NCBI RefSeq assembly: GCF_004136315.1
Contig: NZ_CP029562.1
Coordinates: 1,240,001-1,304,000, forward strand
Length of the DNA: 64,000 nucleotides
Direction: 5' to 3'
DNA from: Mesorhizobium sp. Pch-S
Lineage (GTDB): Bacteria; Pseudomonadota; Alphaproteobacteria; Rhizobiales; Rhizobiaceae
Shown here piece after piece: positions 16,279 to 24,546 of the stretch. The notes beneath the pieces were generated by a model. That model searched no databases, had not been told where the DNA came from, and was given only the letters and a program-made list of their open reading frames with translations. Within the stretch, counting starts at the first letter, position 1. Every line of letters begins with the position of its first letter. The translations under genes and the position numbers were made by a program.

Positions 16279-18213
16279 ATGCGTCAGCCGAACCCGTCGC
16301 TGCTTGCCCGCAGCGCCCTCATTGCCGCCGCGATGACGGCCGCTGCCATGACAGCCACGCCGGCGTGGTCGGCCGCGTGCACCGTCAAGGTCGATCACGA
16401 CGTGCCAGCCAGAATGCGCGATGGCACGACCCTGCTGGCCGATGTCTATCGCCCTAACGAAGCCGGCACCTATCCGGTGCTTTTGATGCGGCTGCCCTAC
16501 AACAAGAGCGATGCGCAGGCCTTCGTCTATGCCCGGCCGGAAGCCTATGCCTCGCACTGCTACATCGTCGCCATCCAGGACGTGCGCGGCCAGTACAAAT
16601 CCGAGGGCACGTTCTATCCGTTCCGCAACGAGGGTGCCGACGGCTATGACAGCGTCGAATGGGCCGCCGCCCTGCCCGGTTCGAGCGGCAAGGTCGGCAT
16701 GTATGGCTTCTCCTATGTCGGCGCCACCCAATGGCTTGCTGCCGCCGAACGGCCACCGCACCTGGTGGCAATCGCGCCAGCGCAGACCGGATCCGACTAT
16801 TTCAACGGCTGGACCTATGAAGGCGGGGCGCTGTCGCAGGCCTTCGTGCAGTCATGGCCGCTCACATCGGTGGCGTTGTCGGCGTCGCGGCGGCTCGGCA
16901 ACCAGCAGGCGCTGAACGACATCCAGGCTGCCGCCGGCAGGCTTTCGTCGGTCTATGCCCAGTCGCCGCTGTCGCGGCTGCTGCCCGCGTCGCAATACGA
17001 AGACACGGTTGCGCCCTACTACGGCGACTGGATCACCCACAACACCTGGGATGCCTACTGGAAACCCTGGAGCATCCGCGCGCGCTATGACCAGGTCGCC
17101 GTGCCCGCGCTCAACCTCGCCGGCTGGTACGACGTCTTCCTGCGCGGCGGCGTGGAGAACTATTCCGGCATGCGGGAAAGAGGCGGCTCGGACGCGGCGC
17201 GTTCGGGACAACGCCTGGTCATCGGGCCTTGGAGCCACATGCCATGGCTGCAGAAGGTAGGCGAACTGGATTTCGGCGCCGAGGCGAGCAATCCGATCGA
17301 CGCGCTGCTGCTGCGCTGGTTCGACCATTGGCTGAAGGGCGAGGCCAACGGGCTCGACGCCGACAAGCCGGTCCGCATCTTCGTCATGGGGGCCAATCGC
17401 TGGCGCGAGGCCGACAGCTGGCCGCCGGCGGAAGCCAAGACCGTATCGTTCTACCTGCAGAGCCGGGGGCAGGCCAACACCCGCTTCGGCAATGGCAGCC
17501 TGACGGCAGAGAAGCCCGAGGAGCAATTCCAGCAAAAGTGCGCAGCGGTTTTGCGTCCGGAATTGTGTGAAAACAAAGAACCAGAGCGTTTCCGCGTTTC
17601 CGTGAAAAACGGAAACGCTCTGGCCGAACAGGCGGCCGACCAGTACCGCTACGATCCCGCCGATCCGGTGCCGAGCGCCGGCGGGCACTCATGCTGTTCA
17701 CCCGACAGTGCGCCGATCGGCCCGATGGATCAGGCGAACATCGAAGACCGTGCCGACGTGCTTTATTACGCAACGCCACCGCTGGAGCAGGACATGGAGG
17801 TGACGGGGCCGGTCACGGTCGAACTCTACGCGAGCTCGTCTGCCGTCGACACGGATTTCACCGCCAAGCTCGTCGACGTCCATCCCGACGGCAAGGCCTA
17901 CAACCTCGCCAATGGCATCATCCGCGCCAGCATGCGCGAAACCCTCGAGCGCCGCACGCCGATCGAACCGGGCAAGGTCACCAAATATACCATCGACCTC
18001 GGGCCGACATCATCGCTGTTCCAGCGTGGCCACCGCATCGCGCTCGAAATCTCCAGCTCCAATTTCCCGCATTACGACCGCAATCCGAACAACGGCAAGC
18101 TCGACGGTACCGGAGCTCCTGTGGTGGCCGAGCAGCGGGTCCTGCACGACACCGCAAACCCCTCACGGCTGCTGCTTTCCGTCATGCCGAAACCGATCAG
18201 CGCTGCGCCGTGA
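16279..18213 (+). CDS. Exported CocE/NonD-family hydrolase with an in-frame RIME-like insert
   Basis: The 644-residue protein carries a signal peptide (LIAAAMTAAAMTATPAWSA) and the alpha/beta hydrolase core of X-Pro dipeptidyl-peptidase S15 / cocaine esterase enzymes. The likely triad is Ser145 in GMYGFSYVG, Asp285 in LAGWYDVFLRGG and His320 in GPWSHMPW. The C-terminal jelly-roll domain contains EVTGPVTVELYASSS. It should cleave an ester or amide in the periplasm. Residues 415-449 are encoded by a RIME-like element (17521-17623) that keeps the frame open and joins the two domains just before DQYRYDPADPVPS. The ATG at 16279 follows AGGA at 7 bases. Confidence 0.88.
   Translation: MRQPNPSLLARSALIAAAMTAAAMTATPAWSAACTVKVDHDVPARMRDGTTLLADVYRPNEAGTYPVLLMRLPYNKSDAQAFVYARPEAYASHCYIVAIQDVRGQYKSEGTFYPFRNEGADGYDSVEWAAALPGSSGKVGMYGFSYVGATQWLAAAERPPHLVAIAPAQTGSDYFNGWTYEGGALSQAFVQSWPLTSVALSASRRLGNQQALNDIQAAAGRLSSVYAQSPLSRLLPASQYEDTVAPYYGDWITHNTWDAYWKPWSIRARYDQVAVPALNLAGWYDVFLRGGVENYSGMRERGGSDAARSGQRLVIGPWSHMPWLQKVGELDFGAEASNPIDALLLRWFDHWLKGEANGLDADKPVRIFVMGANRWREADSWPPAEAKTVSFYLQSRGQANTRFGNGSLTAEKPEEQFQQKCAAVLRPELCENKEPERFRVSVKNGNALAEQAADQYRYDPADPVPSAGGHSCCSPDSAPIGPMDQANIEDRADVLYYATPPLEQDMEVTGPVTVELYASSSAVDTDFTAKLVDVHPDGKAYNLANGIIRASMRETLERRTPIEPGKVTKYTIDLGPTSSLFQRGHRIALEISSSNFPHYDRNPNNGKLDGTGAPVVAEQRVLHDTANPSRLLLSVMPKPISAAP
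17521..17623. repeat. Complete RIME-like palindromic element inside a coding sequence
   Basis: The first palindrome (GAGCAATTCCAGCAAAAGTG ... CCGGAATTG) is followed by AAACAAAGAACC and the second hairpin (CAGAGCGTTTCCGCG ... GGAAACGCTCTGG). It matches intergenic copies at 23152-23246 and, in part, 7685-7788. It is read through as about 34 residues of the CocE-type hydrolase without a stop. Confidence 0.85.
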
Positions 18214-18259
18214 GGCGCGGCGATTTCGCGAAACCTCAAGACAACCGGACCACGACACC

Positions 18260-19207
18260 ATGAGAATAGATGTACACGCCCATGCCTGGAGCAGCGACTA
18301 TCTGGACCTGCTCGAAGGTTTCGGCAGAAGCGAAGTCGCGGCATACCGCCAGCTGGGCGCCGGCGTGACCGACGATGAACTCGCCACCCGCTTCGCCATG
18401 CTCGATGCCGTCGGCATCGACCTGCAGGTGCTGACGGCGACGCCGCTTTCCCCGCATTTCGAGGATGAGGCAACCGCAATCGCGGCGGCGCGGAAGGTCA
18501 ATGACGACTATGCGGCGCTCGTCAGGCAACACCCCAACCGGTTCCGGGCGATCGCTTCGCTGCCCCTCCCCCATATCGACGCTTCGCTTGCCGAGCTCGA
18601 CCGGGCGATCTCGGAGCTCGGCATGCTGGGCGCCTGCATCACCACCTCGGTGCTCGGCCGTTCGATCGCCGACGCGCAATTCGAGCCACTTTACCGCGAA
18701 CTCAACCGCCGGCAGAGCGTGCTGTCGGTGCACCCTGCCGGCCATGGCGCGCATTCGCCGCTGATCACGGAGCATCAGCTGACCTGGTCGATCGGCGCGC
18801 CGGTCGAAGACACGGTCGCCGCCATGCAGCTGATCCTGAAGGGCATCCCGAGCCGCTTCCCCGATATCAAGATCATCATCCCGCATTTCGGCGGGCTGCT
18901 GCCGCTGACGCTGGAAAGGATCGACCAGCACGTCGCCTGGGAGGCGCCCGGAACCCCGGAAAAGCCGAGCCTTGCCGCGCAACGCCTGTGGTACGACACG
19001 GTCGGACACGACCACGTACCGGCGCTGCGGGCAGCAGTCGAAACGTTCGGCGCCAATCGGCTGCTGTTCGGCACGGACTTCCCCTTCCAGCCCGGCGAAT
19101 TCTTCGCAACCACCGTCGACTACATCGAGCGGGCCGGGCTGGCCCGGCGGGATGTCGAGGCGATCCTCGATCGGAATGCGGGACAGCTTTTCAAGCTGAG
19201 TGAGTAG
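18260..19207 (+). CDS. ACMSD-type amidohydrolase/decarboxylase
   Basis: The 315-residue protein starts with the metal-binding MRIDVHAHAW (HxH) and has further ACMSD-family features: VLSVHPAGHGAHS, IKIIIPHFGGLLP and LLFGTDFPF. The family includes aminocarboxymuconate-semialdehyde decarboxylase and other metal-dependent decarboxylases or hydrolases acting on aromatic-derived acids. It follows the CocE-type hydrolase by 46 bases on the same strand, so the two may share a transcript. The specific substrate is unknown. Confidence 0.85.
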   Translation: MRIDVHAHAWSSDYLDLLEGFGRSEVAAYRQLGAGVTDDELATRFAMLDAVGIDLQVLTATPLSPHFEDEATAIAAARKVNDDYAALVRQHPNRFRAIASLPLPHIDASLAELDRAISELGMLGACITTSVLGRSIADAQFEPLYRELNRRQSVLSVHPAGHGAHSPLITEHQLTWSIGAPVEDTVAAMQLILKGIPSRFPDIKIIIPHFGGLLPLTLERIDQHVAWEAPGTPEKPSLAAQRLWYDTVGHDHVPALRAAVETFGANRLLFGTDFPFQPGEFFATTVDYIERAGLARRDVEAILDRNAGQLFKLSE

Positions 19208-19256
19208 CGAATAGTGAAGTAGCAGCGGGTGCTCGCTACCTCACTAATCACTACTC
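19202..19256. terminator. 22-bp imperfect hairpin between converging genes
   Basis: Arms at 19202-19223 (starting GAGTAGCGAATAG) and 19235-19256 (complement starting GAGTAGTGATTAG) match at 19 of 22 positions with an 11-base loop. It overlaps the stop of the amidohydrolase and lies 8 bases from the stop of the glyoxalase-fold gene. There is no T-tract, so termination is inferred from position. Confidence 0.5.
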
Positions 19257-19263
19257 CCTCCCT

Positions 19264-19653
19264 CTACTCCGCCACGAACTCCACCTTGATGCGGTCCGGG
19301 TCCTCGACGAACAGGGCGTAATAGTCCTTGCCGCCATTGGCGAAGGGATATTTCTCGTCATAGAGGCAGTGGATTCCGTTCTCGATGCAGTATTGCCGGA
19401 GCGCATCGACGGCTTCCCTGCCCTTGACCTTGAAGGCGAGATGATTGAGGCCGACACCGCAGCGGTGGTAGCGGTGTTCCTTATGTTTCTCGGCGACCTG
19501 CACGAAGGTCAGGTAGCCGTCGTCGCCATGATCGAGCGTGAATCCGTCATCCCAATGGCCGGTTTCCTCATAGCCGATCCGGGCCAGGATGCTGGCCCAG
19601 AACGCATGCGAGGCCTTGATGTCGGAGACGTAGATTTCGACGTGGTGAAGCAT
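19264..19653 (-). CDS. VOC-superfamily (glyoxalase/bleomycin-resistance fold) protein
   Basis: The 129-residue single-domain protein begins MLHHVEIYVSDIKASHAFWASIL and ends EDPDRIKVEFVAE, the paired beta-alpha-beta-beta-beta units of the VOC fold with candidate metal ligands His4, His in GLNHLAF and Glu near the end. Members include glyoxalases, dioxygenases and resistance proteins; no function can be assigned. I placed the start at 19653 because the upstream in-frame extension is translated simple repeat. Confidence 0.82.
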   Translation of the reverse strand: MLHHVEIYVSDIKASHAFWASILARIGYEETGHWDDGFTLDHGDDGYLTFVQVAEKHKEHRYHRCGVGLNHLAFKVKGREAVDALRQYCIENGIHCLYDEKYPFANGGKDYYALFVEDPDRIKVEFVAE

Positions 19654-19671
19654 GGGGGTCCCTAGGCAATA

Positions 19672-19775
19672 GGCAATCGGCAGTCGGCAGTCGGCAGTCG
19701 GAGGCAAACCAGCAAACGGGAGATGGTGCAGCCGTTGTCACCCTACTGCCGACTGCCTATTGCCGACTGCCTACA
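19672..19775. repeat. Simple-sequence hairpin of GGCAGTC-type words
   Basis: Copies of GGCAATC/GGCAGTC at 19672-19706 face the complementary words GACTGCC and TATTGCC at 19745-19773, enclosing about 40 bases. It sits between the glyoxalase-fold gene and the CorA-type gene. The same words form the array at 20855-20944. Confidence 0.7.
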
Positions 19776-19777
19776 TC

Positions 19778-20785
19778 TCACAGCCAGCCATTCTTCCTGA
19801 AGCGCCAGTAGAGGAAGACGCAGATGCCGGCGATCGCGGCCAGGACGGTCGGGTAGCCATATTCCATCTTCAGTTCCGGCATGTCGTTGAAGTTCATGCC
19901 GTAGATGCCGGCAAAAGCTGTCGGCACCGCCAGGATGGCGGCCCAGGAGGCGAGCTTCTTCGAGATCGCCGTCTCCTGGCTCTGGCCGACGAGCAGGCTC
20001 GCCTCGAAGGCAAAGGCCAGCACTTCGCGCAGGGAATCGATCTTTTCCTGCACCGTGCGGATGTGGTCGGTGACGTCGCGGAACAGCGGATGCATGTCGG
20101 CGTCGATCTGCGGCAGCTCGGAGCTGGTCAGACGGCGGCAGACCTCCACCAGGGGCAGTGCCGCGTTGCGCAGGCGCAGGAGGTCGCGCCGCAGCATGTA
20201 GAGGCGCTCGATCGCCTTGGCGTCCATGGGCTTGACCAGCACGCCGTCCTCGATCTCCTCGACCTCGTCCTCGATCTGCTCCAGCACCGGGAAGTAGTTG
20301 TCGACGATGAAATCGAGGATGGCGTAGAGGACGAAATCCTCGCCCTTGGCCAGCGACGTCGGGCAACTCTCCCAGTGCTGCCGCACCGTGGCGTAGGAGG
20401 TGGAAGGGCCGTGGCGGACACTGACCAGATAACCCTTGCCGATGAACAGATGCGTCTCGCCGAAGCTGACGCGCTTGTCCACCAGCTGTGCCGTGCGGGC
20501 GACAATGAACAGGGCCTCGCCATATTGCTCGAGCTTCGGCCGCTGATGCGCGTGCTCGGCATCCTCGATGGCCAGATCATGCAGGCTGAACTGCGCCTGC
20601 ACGCGCCGCAACAGGTCGCGGTCGGGTTCGAGCAGGCCTATCCAGACGACATGGTCCTTCTTGCGGGACCATTCGCCGGCTTCCTCGATCGGGATATCGG
20701 CAACGCGTCGCCCGGCGACATAGACGCTCGATGCGACGATGCGGGAATCCTGCGGCCCCGGCGTGAAATCGCGAACATGGTCCAT
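19778..20785 (-). CDS. CorA-family divalent-metal channel
   Basis: The 335-residue protein has a long acidic/helical cytoplasmic part and two C-terminal membrane helices. The first (WAAILAVPTAFAGIYGMNF) carries the GMN signature, followed by NDMPEL and TVLAAIAGICVFLYWRFRKNGWL. CorA proteins are pentameric Mg2+/Co2+ channels of the inner membrane. The ATG at 20785 has GGGAGG about 6 bases upstream; the open frame upstream is only translated 7-bp repeat. It lies downstream of phoR and phoU on the same strand. Confidence 0.93.
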   Translation of the reverse strand: MDHVRDFTPGPQDSRIVASSVYVAGRRVADIPIEEAGEWSRKKDHVVWIGLLEPDRDLLRRVQAQFSLHDLAIEDAEHAHQRPKLEQYGEALFIVARTAQLVDKRVSFGETHLFIGKGYLVSVRHGPSTSYATVRQHWESCPTSLAKGEDFVLYAILDFIVDNYFPVLEQIEDEVEEIEDGVLVKPMDAKAIERLYMLRRDLLRLRNAALPLVEVCRRLTSSELPQIDADMHPLFRDVTDHIRTVQEKIDSLREVLAFAFEASLLVGQSQETAISKKLASWAAILAVPTAFAGIYGMNFNDMPELKMEYGYPTVLAAIAGICVFLYWRFRKNGWL

Positions 20786-20854
20786 CGTCGCCTCCCGAGG
20801 AACCTCAGTCTTCGGCGTAGAGTGAACCTGGTGTGGCGGGATGGCAAGGGAATA

Positions 20855-20944
20855 GGCAGTCGGCAGTCGGCAGTCGGCAGTCGGCAGTCGGCAGTCGGCA
20901 GTCGGCAGTCGGCAGTCGGCAGTCGGCAGTCGGCAGTCGGCAGT
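20855..20944. repeat. 7-bp tandem array (GGCAGTC, about 12.9 copies)
   Basis: Exact GGCAGTC units run without interruption for 90 bases in the gap upstream of the CorA-type gene. A complementary block (GACTGCC and TATTGCC words, 20989-21019) follows about 45 bases later and could pair with part of the array. There are no spacers, so this is not a CRISPR array. Confidence 0.95.
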
Positions 20945-21015
20945 GAGCCGTGCGTCAAACCACCAAATTCGCAATGGGTTTTATTTTCGACTGCCGACTG
21001 CCTATTGCCGACTGC

Positions 21016-21747
21016 CTACTTAGCCACTTCAGGCTGCTGCATCACCACCCGATCGGTCTTGTCTTCCTTCGGACGGTCGGCCGGCATCTGGTCGCCGGTG
21101 ACGATGTAATAGATGGTCTCGGCGATGTTGGTGGCGTGGTCGCCTATGCGCTCGATGTTCTTGGCGCAGAACAGCAGATGCGTGCAGGAGGTGATGTTGC
21201 GCGGATCTTCCATCATGTAGGTCAAGAGCTCGCGGAACAGCGAGGTGTACATGGCGTCGATCTGCTCGTCGCGGTCGCGCACCAGGCCGATCTTGTCGAC
21301 CGAGCGCGAGGCGTAGACGTCGAGCACTTCCTTCAGCTGGATAAGGGCGAGGTTGGCCAGCGCCTCCAGCCCGCGATAGAGGCTTGTGGCGTCGCGGCCG
21401 TCCGTCACCGACATCACCCGCTTGGCGACATTCTTGCCGAGGTCGCCGACGCGTTCGAGGTCGGCGGAGATGCGGATGGCGCCGACGATCTCGCGCAGGT
21501 CGGTCGCCATCGGCTGGCGGCGCGCGATGATGAGGATCGCCTTGTCGTCGATCTCGCGCTGGCCTTCGTCGAGCACGATGTCGTCGCGGATCACCTTCTG
21601 GGCGAGATCCTGATCGGCATTGACGAGGGCAGCCACCGCCTGTTCGACCATGCGTTCCGCGTGACCGCCCATGGCCGCAATGCGCTTGGCCAGGAACTTC
21701 AGTTCCTCGTCATAAGCGCTGACAATATGCACGGACTGCATGGGCAT
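21016..21747 (-). CDS. phoU: Phosphate signalling protein PhoU
   Basis: The 243-residue protein has two PhoU three-helix repeats with the metal-binding E/D-xxxD type signatures (ISADLERVGDLGKNVAKRV and CAKNIERIGDHATNIAE). PhoU links the PstSCAB importer to the PhoR kinase and keeps the Pho regulon off when phosphate is plentiful. Here it follows phoR by 111 bases on the same strand, but no pst genes or phoB are in the window, unlike the usual phoR-pstSCAB-phoU-phoB order. AGAAGG precedes the ATG. Confidence 0.95.
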   Translation of the reverse strand: MPMQSVHIVSAYDEELKFLAKRIAAMGGHAERMVEQAVAALVNADQDLAQKVIRDDIVLDEGQREIDDKAILIIARRQPMATDLREIVGAIRISADLERVGDLGKNVAKRVMSVTDGRDATSLYRGLEALANLALIQLKEVLDVYASRSVDKIGLVRDRDEQIDAMYTSLFRELLTYMMEDPRNITSCTHLLFCAKNIERIGDHATNIAETIYYIVTGDQMPADRPKEDKTDRVVMQQPEVAK

Positions 21748-21858
21748 TGCCTTCTGGAATGTGCGGTGATTCGCTTGTCAATTGACTGCTGATACGCCAG
21801 CCATGTGACAGTACGACGAAACGCTTTCCCCAGAGATAGTCTGCATTTGCGCTAAAAT

Positions 21859-23121
21859 CTAGTTTGCTGGCAAATGGACCGTGAAAGCAGCTCCTTTGCC
21901 GAGTTCCGAGCGGATCGACATGCGCGCGTGATGGCGGGTGAGGATGTGCTTGACGATGGAGAGGCCGAGGCCGGTTCCCTTCTGGGCGCGGCTGGTTTCG
22001 ACATCGACGCGATAGAAGCGCTCGGTGATGCGGGGAATGTGTTCTTCGGCGATGCCGGGGCCGAAATCGCGAATGGTGACGTCGATGGTCGGCTCGGCGG
22101 CATTTCCTCCGGGCGCCACGCTGACCGCGACACGACCGCCGGACTGGCCGTACTTGCAGGCGTTCTCGAGCAGATTTTCGAACACCTGGAACAGTTCGTC
22201 GCGATCGCCCGGCACGGCGAGCTCACCGTCGGCGAAGTCGCGCTCGACGACGAGGTTGCTGTCCCTGGCCAGGGGGCTGAGGGAATCGATGACGCTTTCC
22301 AGCGTCTGGCGCAGATCCACCCGCGCGCCGGGCTTGAGATAGGGTTTCATCTCCAGCCGCGACAGCGACAGCAGATCGTCGATCAGGCGCGCCATGCGGC
22401 TGGTCTGGTTCTGCATGATCTGCAGGAACTGCTCGCGGGCGGCGGGATCGTTGCGGGCCGGCCCGCGCAAGGTTTCGATGAAACCCGAGATCGAGGCGAG
22501 CGGCGTGCGCAGCTCGTGGCTGGCGTTGGCGATGAAGTCGGCGCGCATGCGATCGATGCGGCGAGCCTCGCTCTGGTCCTTGAACACCAGAACGAACAGG
22601 TCGGTGCCGTGTCCGACGGAGGAAGCGCTGACCCGGTAGACGCGCTCGACCGGCAATTTTTCGAGATAGTCGAGTTCGTCGGAAGCGACCTTGCCGGAGA
22701 CGACACTGTCGAGCAGCGCCTGCATTTCCGGCGCCCGGAACTTCAGCGGCAGCGACAGGCCGGGCGACATGCCGCCGAAAGCGACAAAGGCTGCGGCATT
22801 GGCATGCACCACCGTGGTGTTGCGGTCGAAGATGATGAGCGGATCGGCGACGGCGGCGGCCAGATATTCGCCGGAAAGGCGCTGCAGGCCTTCGGTTTCC
22901 ACCTCCCTCGCCTTCTCGGCGATGCGCGCGCTAGGCTTGGCGCTGAAAAGCGCTGCAAACAGAAGCAGGACGGCCAGTGGCAGGGCCCAGGCCCGGCCCG
23001 GCCCGAAGCCGTAGGCGACCGTCACGGCCGCAAGACCCGCCAGCAGATACCAGCGTGCCTCCCACAGCCTGACCGTCAAGCTCGTCCTCGAATGGCGATC
23101 CTCACCCGCAACGTCGCTCAT
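21859..23121 (-). CDS. phoR: Phosphate-regulon-type sensor histidine kinase
   Basis: The 420-residue protein has two N-terminal membrane segments (WYLLAGLAAVTVAYGF and WALPLAVLLLFAALF), a PAS-like domain (about residues 85-175), a HisKA domain with phospho-acceptor His202 in ANASHELRTPL and an ATPase domain with N-box LLENACKYG and GPGIAEEHIPRITERFYRVD and GTGLGLSIV. The lack of a large periplasmic loop and the adjoining phoU support PhoR rather than a generic kinase. The ATG at 23121 follows GGAG at 5 bases; a GTG at 23127 is possible. Confidence 0.88.
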   Translation of the reverse strand: MSDVAGEDRHSRTSLTVRLWEARWYLLAGLAAVTVAYGFGPGRAWALPLAVLLLFAALFSAKPSARIAEKAREVETEGLQRLSGEYLAAAVADPLIIFDRNTTVVHANAAAFVAFGGMSPGLSLPLKFRAPEMQALLDSVVSGKVASDELDYLEKLPVERVYRVSASSVGHGTDLFVLVFKDQSEARRIDRMRADFIANASHELRTPLASISGFIETLRGPARNDPAAREQFLQIMQNQTSRMARLIDDLLSLSRLEMKPYLKPGARVDLRQTLESVIDSLSPLARDSNLVVERDFADGELAVPGDRDELFQVFENLLENACKYGQSGGRVAVSVAPGGNAAEPTIDVTIRDFGPGIAEEHIPRITERFYRVDVETSRAQKGTGLGLSIVKHILTRHHARMSIRSELGKGAAFTVHLPAN

Positions 23122-23151
23122 ATGCACTCCAATCCATCCGGGCGGCCTACC

Positions 23152-23246
23152 GCAATTCCAGTAAAAGTTTGTGACGGTTTACCGTCCGGAATTGCATAAT
23201 AAAGAATAGAGCGTTTCCGCATTTCCGTGAAAAACGGAAACGCTAT
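23152..23246. repeat. RIME-like palindromic element between phoR and ppk2
   Basis: The first palindrome (GCAATTCCAGTAAAAG ... CCGTCCGGAATTGC) is joined by ATAATAAAGAAT to the second hairpin (AGAGCGTTTCCGCATTTCC ... ACGGAAACGCTAT). It occupies most of the divergent promoter region of phoR and ppk2. Confidence 0.8.
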
Positions 23247-23320
23247 CGTGCCAACTTCCCGCTGGACCCCATTACTGGCTCCCCATAGCATGAGTCTGAA
23301 AGTTGGAGAGGTTCGTATCG

Positions 23321-24232
23321 ATGAAAAAAGAAAAGCCCACCGCCCCGGTTGCCAGCATTCCGATCCCGGAACCGCTGAAGATCCAGATCGACGGCAAGGA
23401 GCGTCTGTTCGACATCGATGCGCCGGAACTGCCGGAATGGATCGAGGAGAACAAGCTGTCGGCGGGCGGTTATCCTTACGACAAGAAGATGAAGAGCGAG
23501 GATTATGCGCAGACGCTGGAACAGCTGCAGATCGAACTGGTGAAGGCGCAGGCCTGGCTGCAGGCGACCGGGCAGCGGGTGATGGCGCTGTTCGAGGGCC
23601 GCGACGCCGCCGGCAAGGGCGGCACCATCTTCGCGCTGCACCAGTTCCTCAATCCGCGCAGTGCGCAGAACGTGGCGCTGACCAAGCCGACCGAGACCGA
23701 AAAAGGGCAATGGTACTTCCAGCGCTACGTCAACCATTTCCCGACCGCTGGCGTGCTCGTGTCGTTCGACCGCTCCTGGTACAACCGCGCCGGCGTCGAA
23801 CCGGTGATGGGCTTCTGCACGCCACAGCAGCACGAGGACTTCCTCGACGAGGTGCCGCATTTCGAGAAGATGATCGTCAATGACGGCATCCATTTCTTCA
23901 AGATCTGGCTCGACATCGGCCGCGAAACGCAGCTGGCGCGATTCCACGACCGCCGCCACAGCCCGCTGAAGAACTGGAAGTTCTCGCCCATCGACATCGC
24001 CGGCGTGAACAAATGGGACGACTACACCAAGGCACGCGACGAGATGTTCAAGCGCACGCATGCCAAGCACGCGCCGTGGATCATCGTGCGTGCCAACGAC
24101 AAGCGCCGCGCCCGCCTCGCCGTCATCCGCCGCATCCTGCTCAGCCTGCCCTATGAAGGCCGCGACCTCGAAGTCATCGGCAAGGAGGACAAGAAGATCA
24201 TCGGCGAAGGGGCAGGATTTGTGAAGAAGTGA
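23321..24232 (+). CDS. ppk2: Polyphosphate kinase 2
   Basis: The 303-residue protein shows the PPK2 Walker [10 protein letters not shown] (about residues 93-101), the Walker B/lid region [19 protein letters not shown] and the family block [37 protein letters not shown]2 enzymes use polyphosphate to phosphorylate GDP/ADP or the reverse. The ATG at 23321 follows GGAGAGG. It is divergent from phoR-phoU, so phosphate sensing and polyphosphate use are neighbours here. Which nucleotide it prefers cannot be told from the sequence. Confidence 0.93.
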   Translation: MKKEKPTAPVASIPIPEPLKIQIDGKERLFDIDAPELPEWIEENKLSAGGYPYDKKMKSEDYAQTLEQLQIELVKAQAWLQATGQRVMALFEGRDAAGKGGTIFALHQFLNPRSAQNVALTKPTETEKGQWYFQRYVNHFPTAGVLVSFDRSWYNRAGVEPVMGFCTPQQHEDFLDEVPHFEKMIVNDGIHFFKIWLDIGRETQLARFHDRRHSPLKNWKFSPIDIAGVNKWDDYTKARDEMFKRTHAKHAPWIIVRANDKRRARLAVIRRILLSLPYEGRDLEVIGKEDKKIIGEGAGFVKK

Positions 24233-24546
24233 GTTCAGGCAACAGGGATTAGGGCATTAAGGGACCAGGGGAGTCGAAATACGCTTTTCGCGAAAACGCG
24301 CGCAATAATTAGAAAACATCGCCCCAATGCCCTTCTGCCTTACTCCTTTGTTCGCAGCCTCCCCTAAGTTCAGCGTTTCGGCCGTTAACCATATTTCATG
24401 AGTTATACCAGTTTCCACTGGAATTCCGGGGTCGACCATAAAGGTTAATTTAACTTTTAAGCGATTTTTCACGAATTAAACCATAGATCGACGCGTTCGC
24501 CGTATATTTCTTTAACGATATCAAGACGCTGTCGCAAAAACAGCGC
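24233..24546. other. Gap without a convincing gene
   Basis: This 314-bp stretch begins with words such as CAACAGGGATTAGGGCATTAAGG, like other intergenic simple sequence in the window, and becomes AT-rich towards the following transpeptidase gene (24410-24540). The AT-rich part probably holds its promoter, but I cannot place -35/-10 boxes with confidence. Confidence 0.5.

Noticed and set aside
20855..20944. Tandem array that might be mistaken for a CRISPR array
   Set aside because: Seven-base units have no spacers between them.
20786..20974. N-terminal extension of the CorA-type protein
   Set aside because: It is only translated 7-bp repeat; the ATG at 20785 has a good ribosome site.
24257..24472. 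Small minus-strand open frame of 71 codons in the gap before the transpeptidase gene
   Set aside because: No ribosome site, no domain and partly low-complexity sequence.
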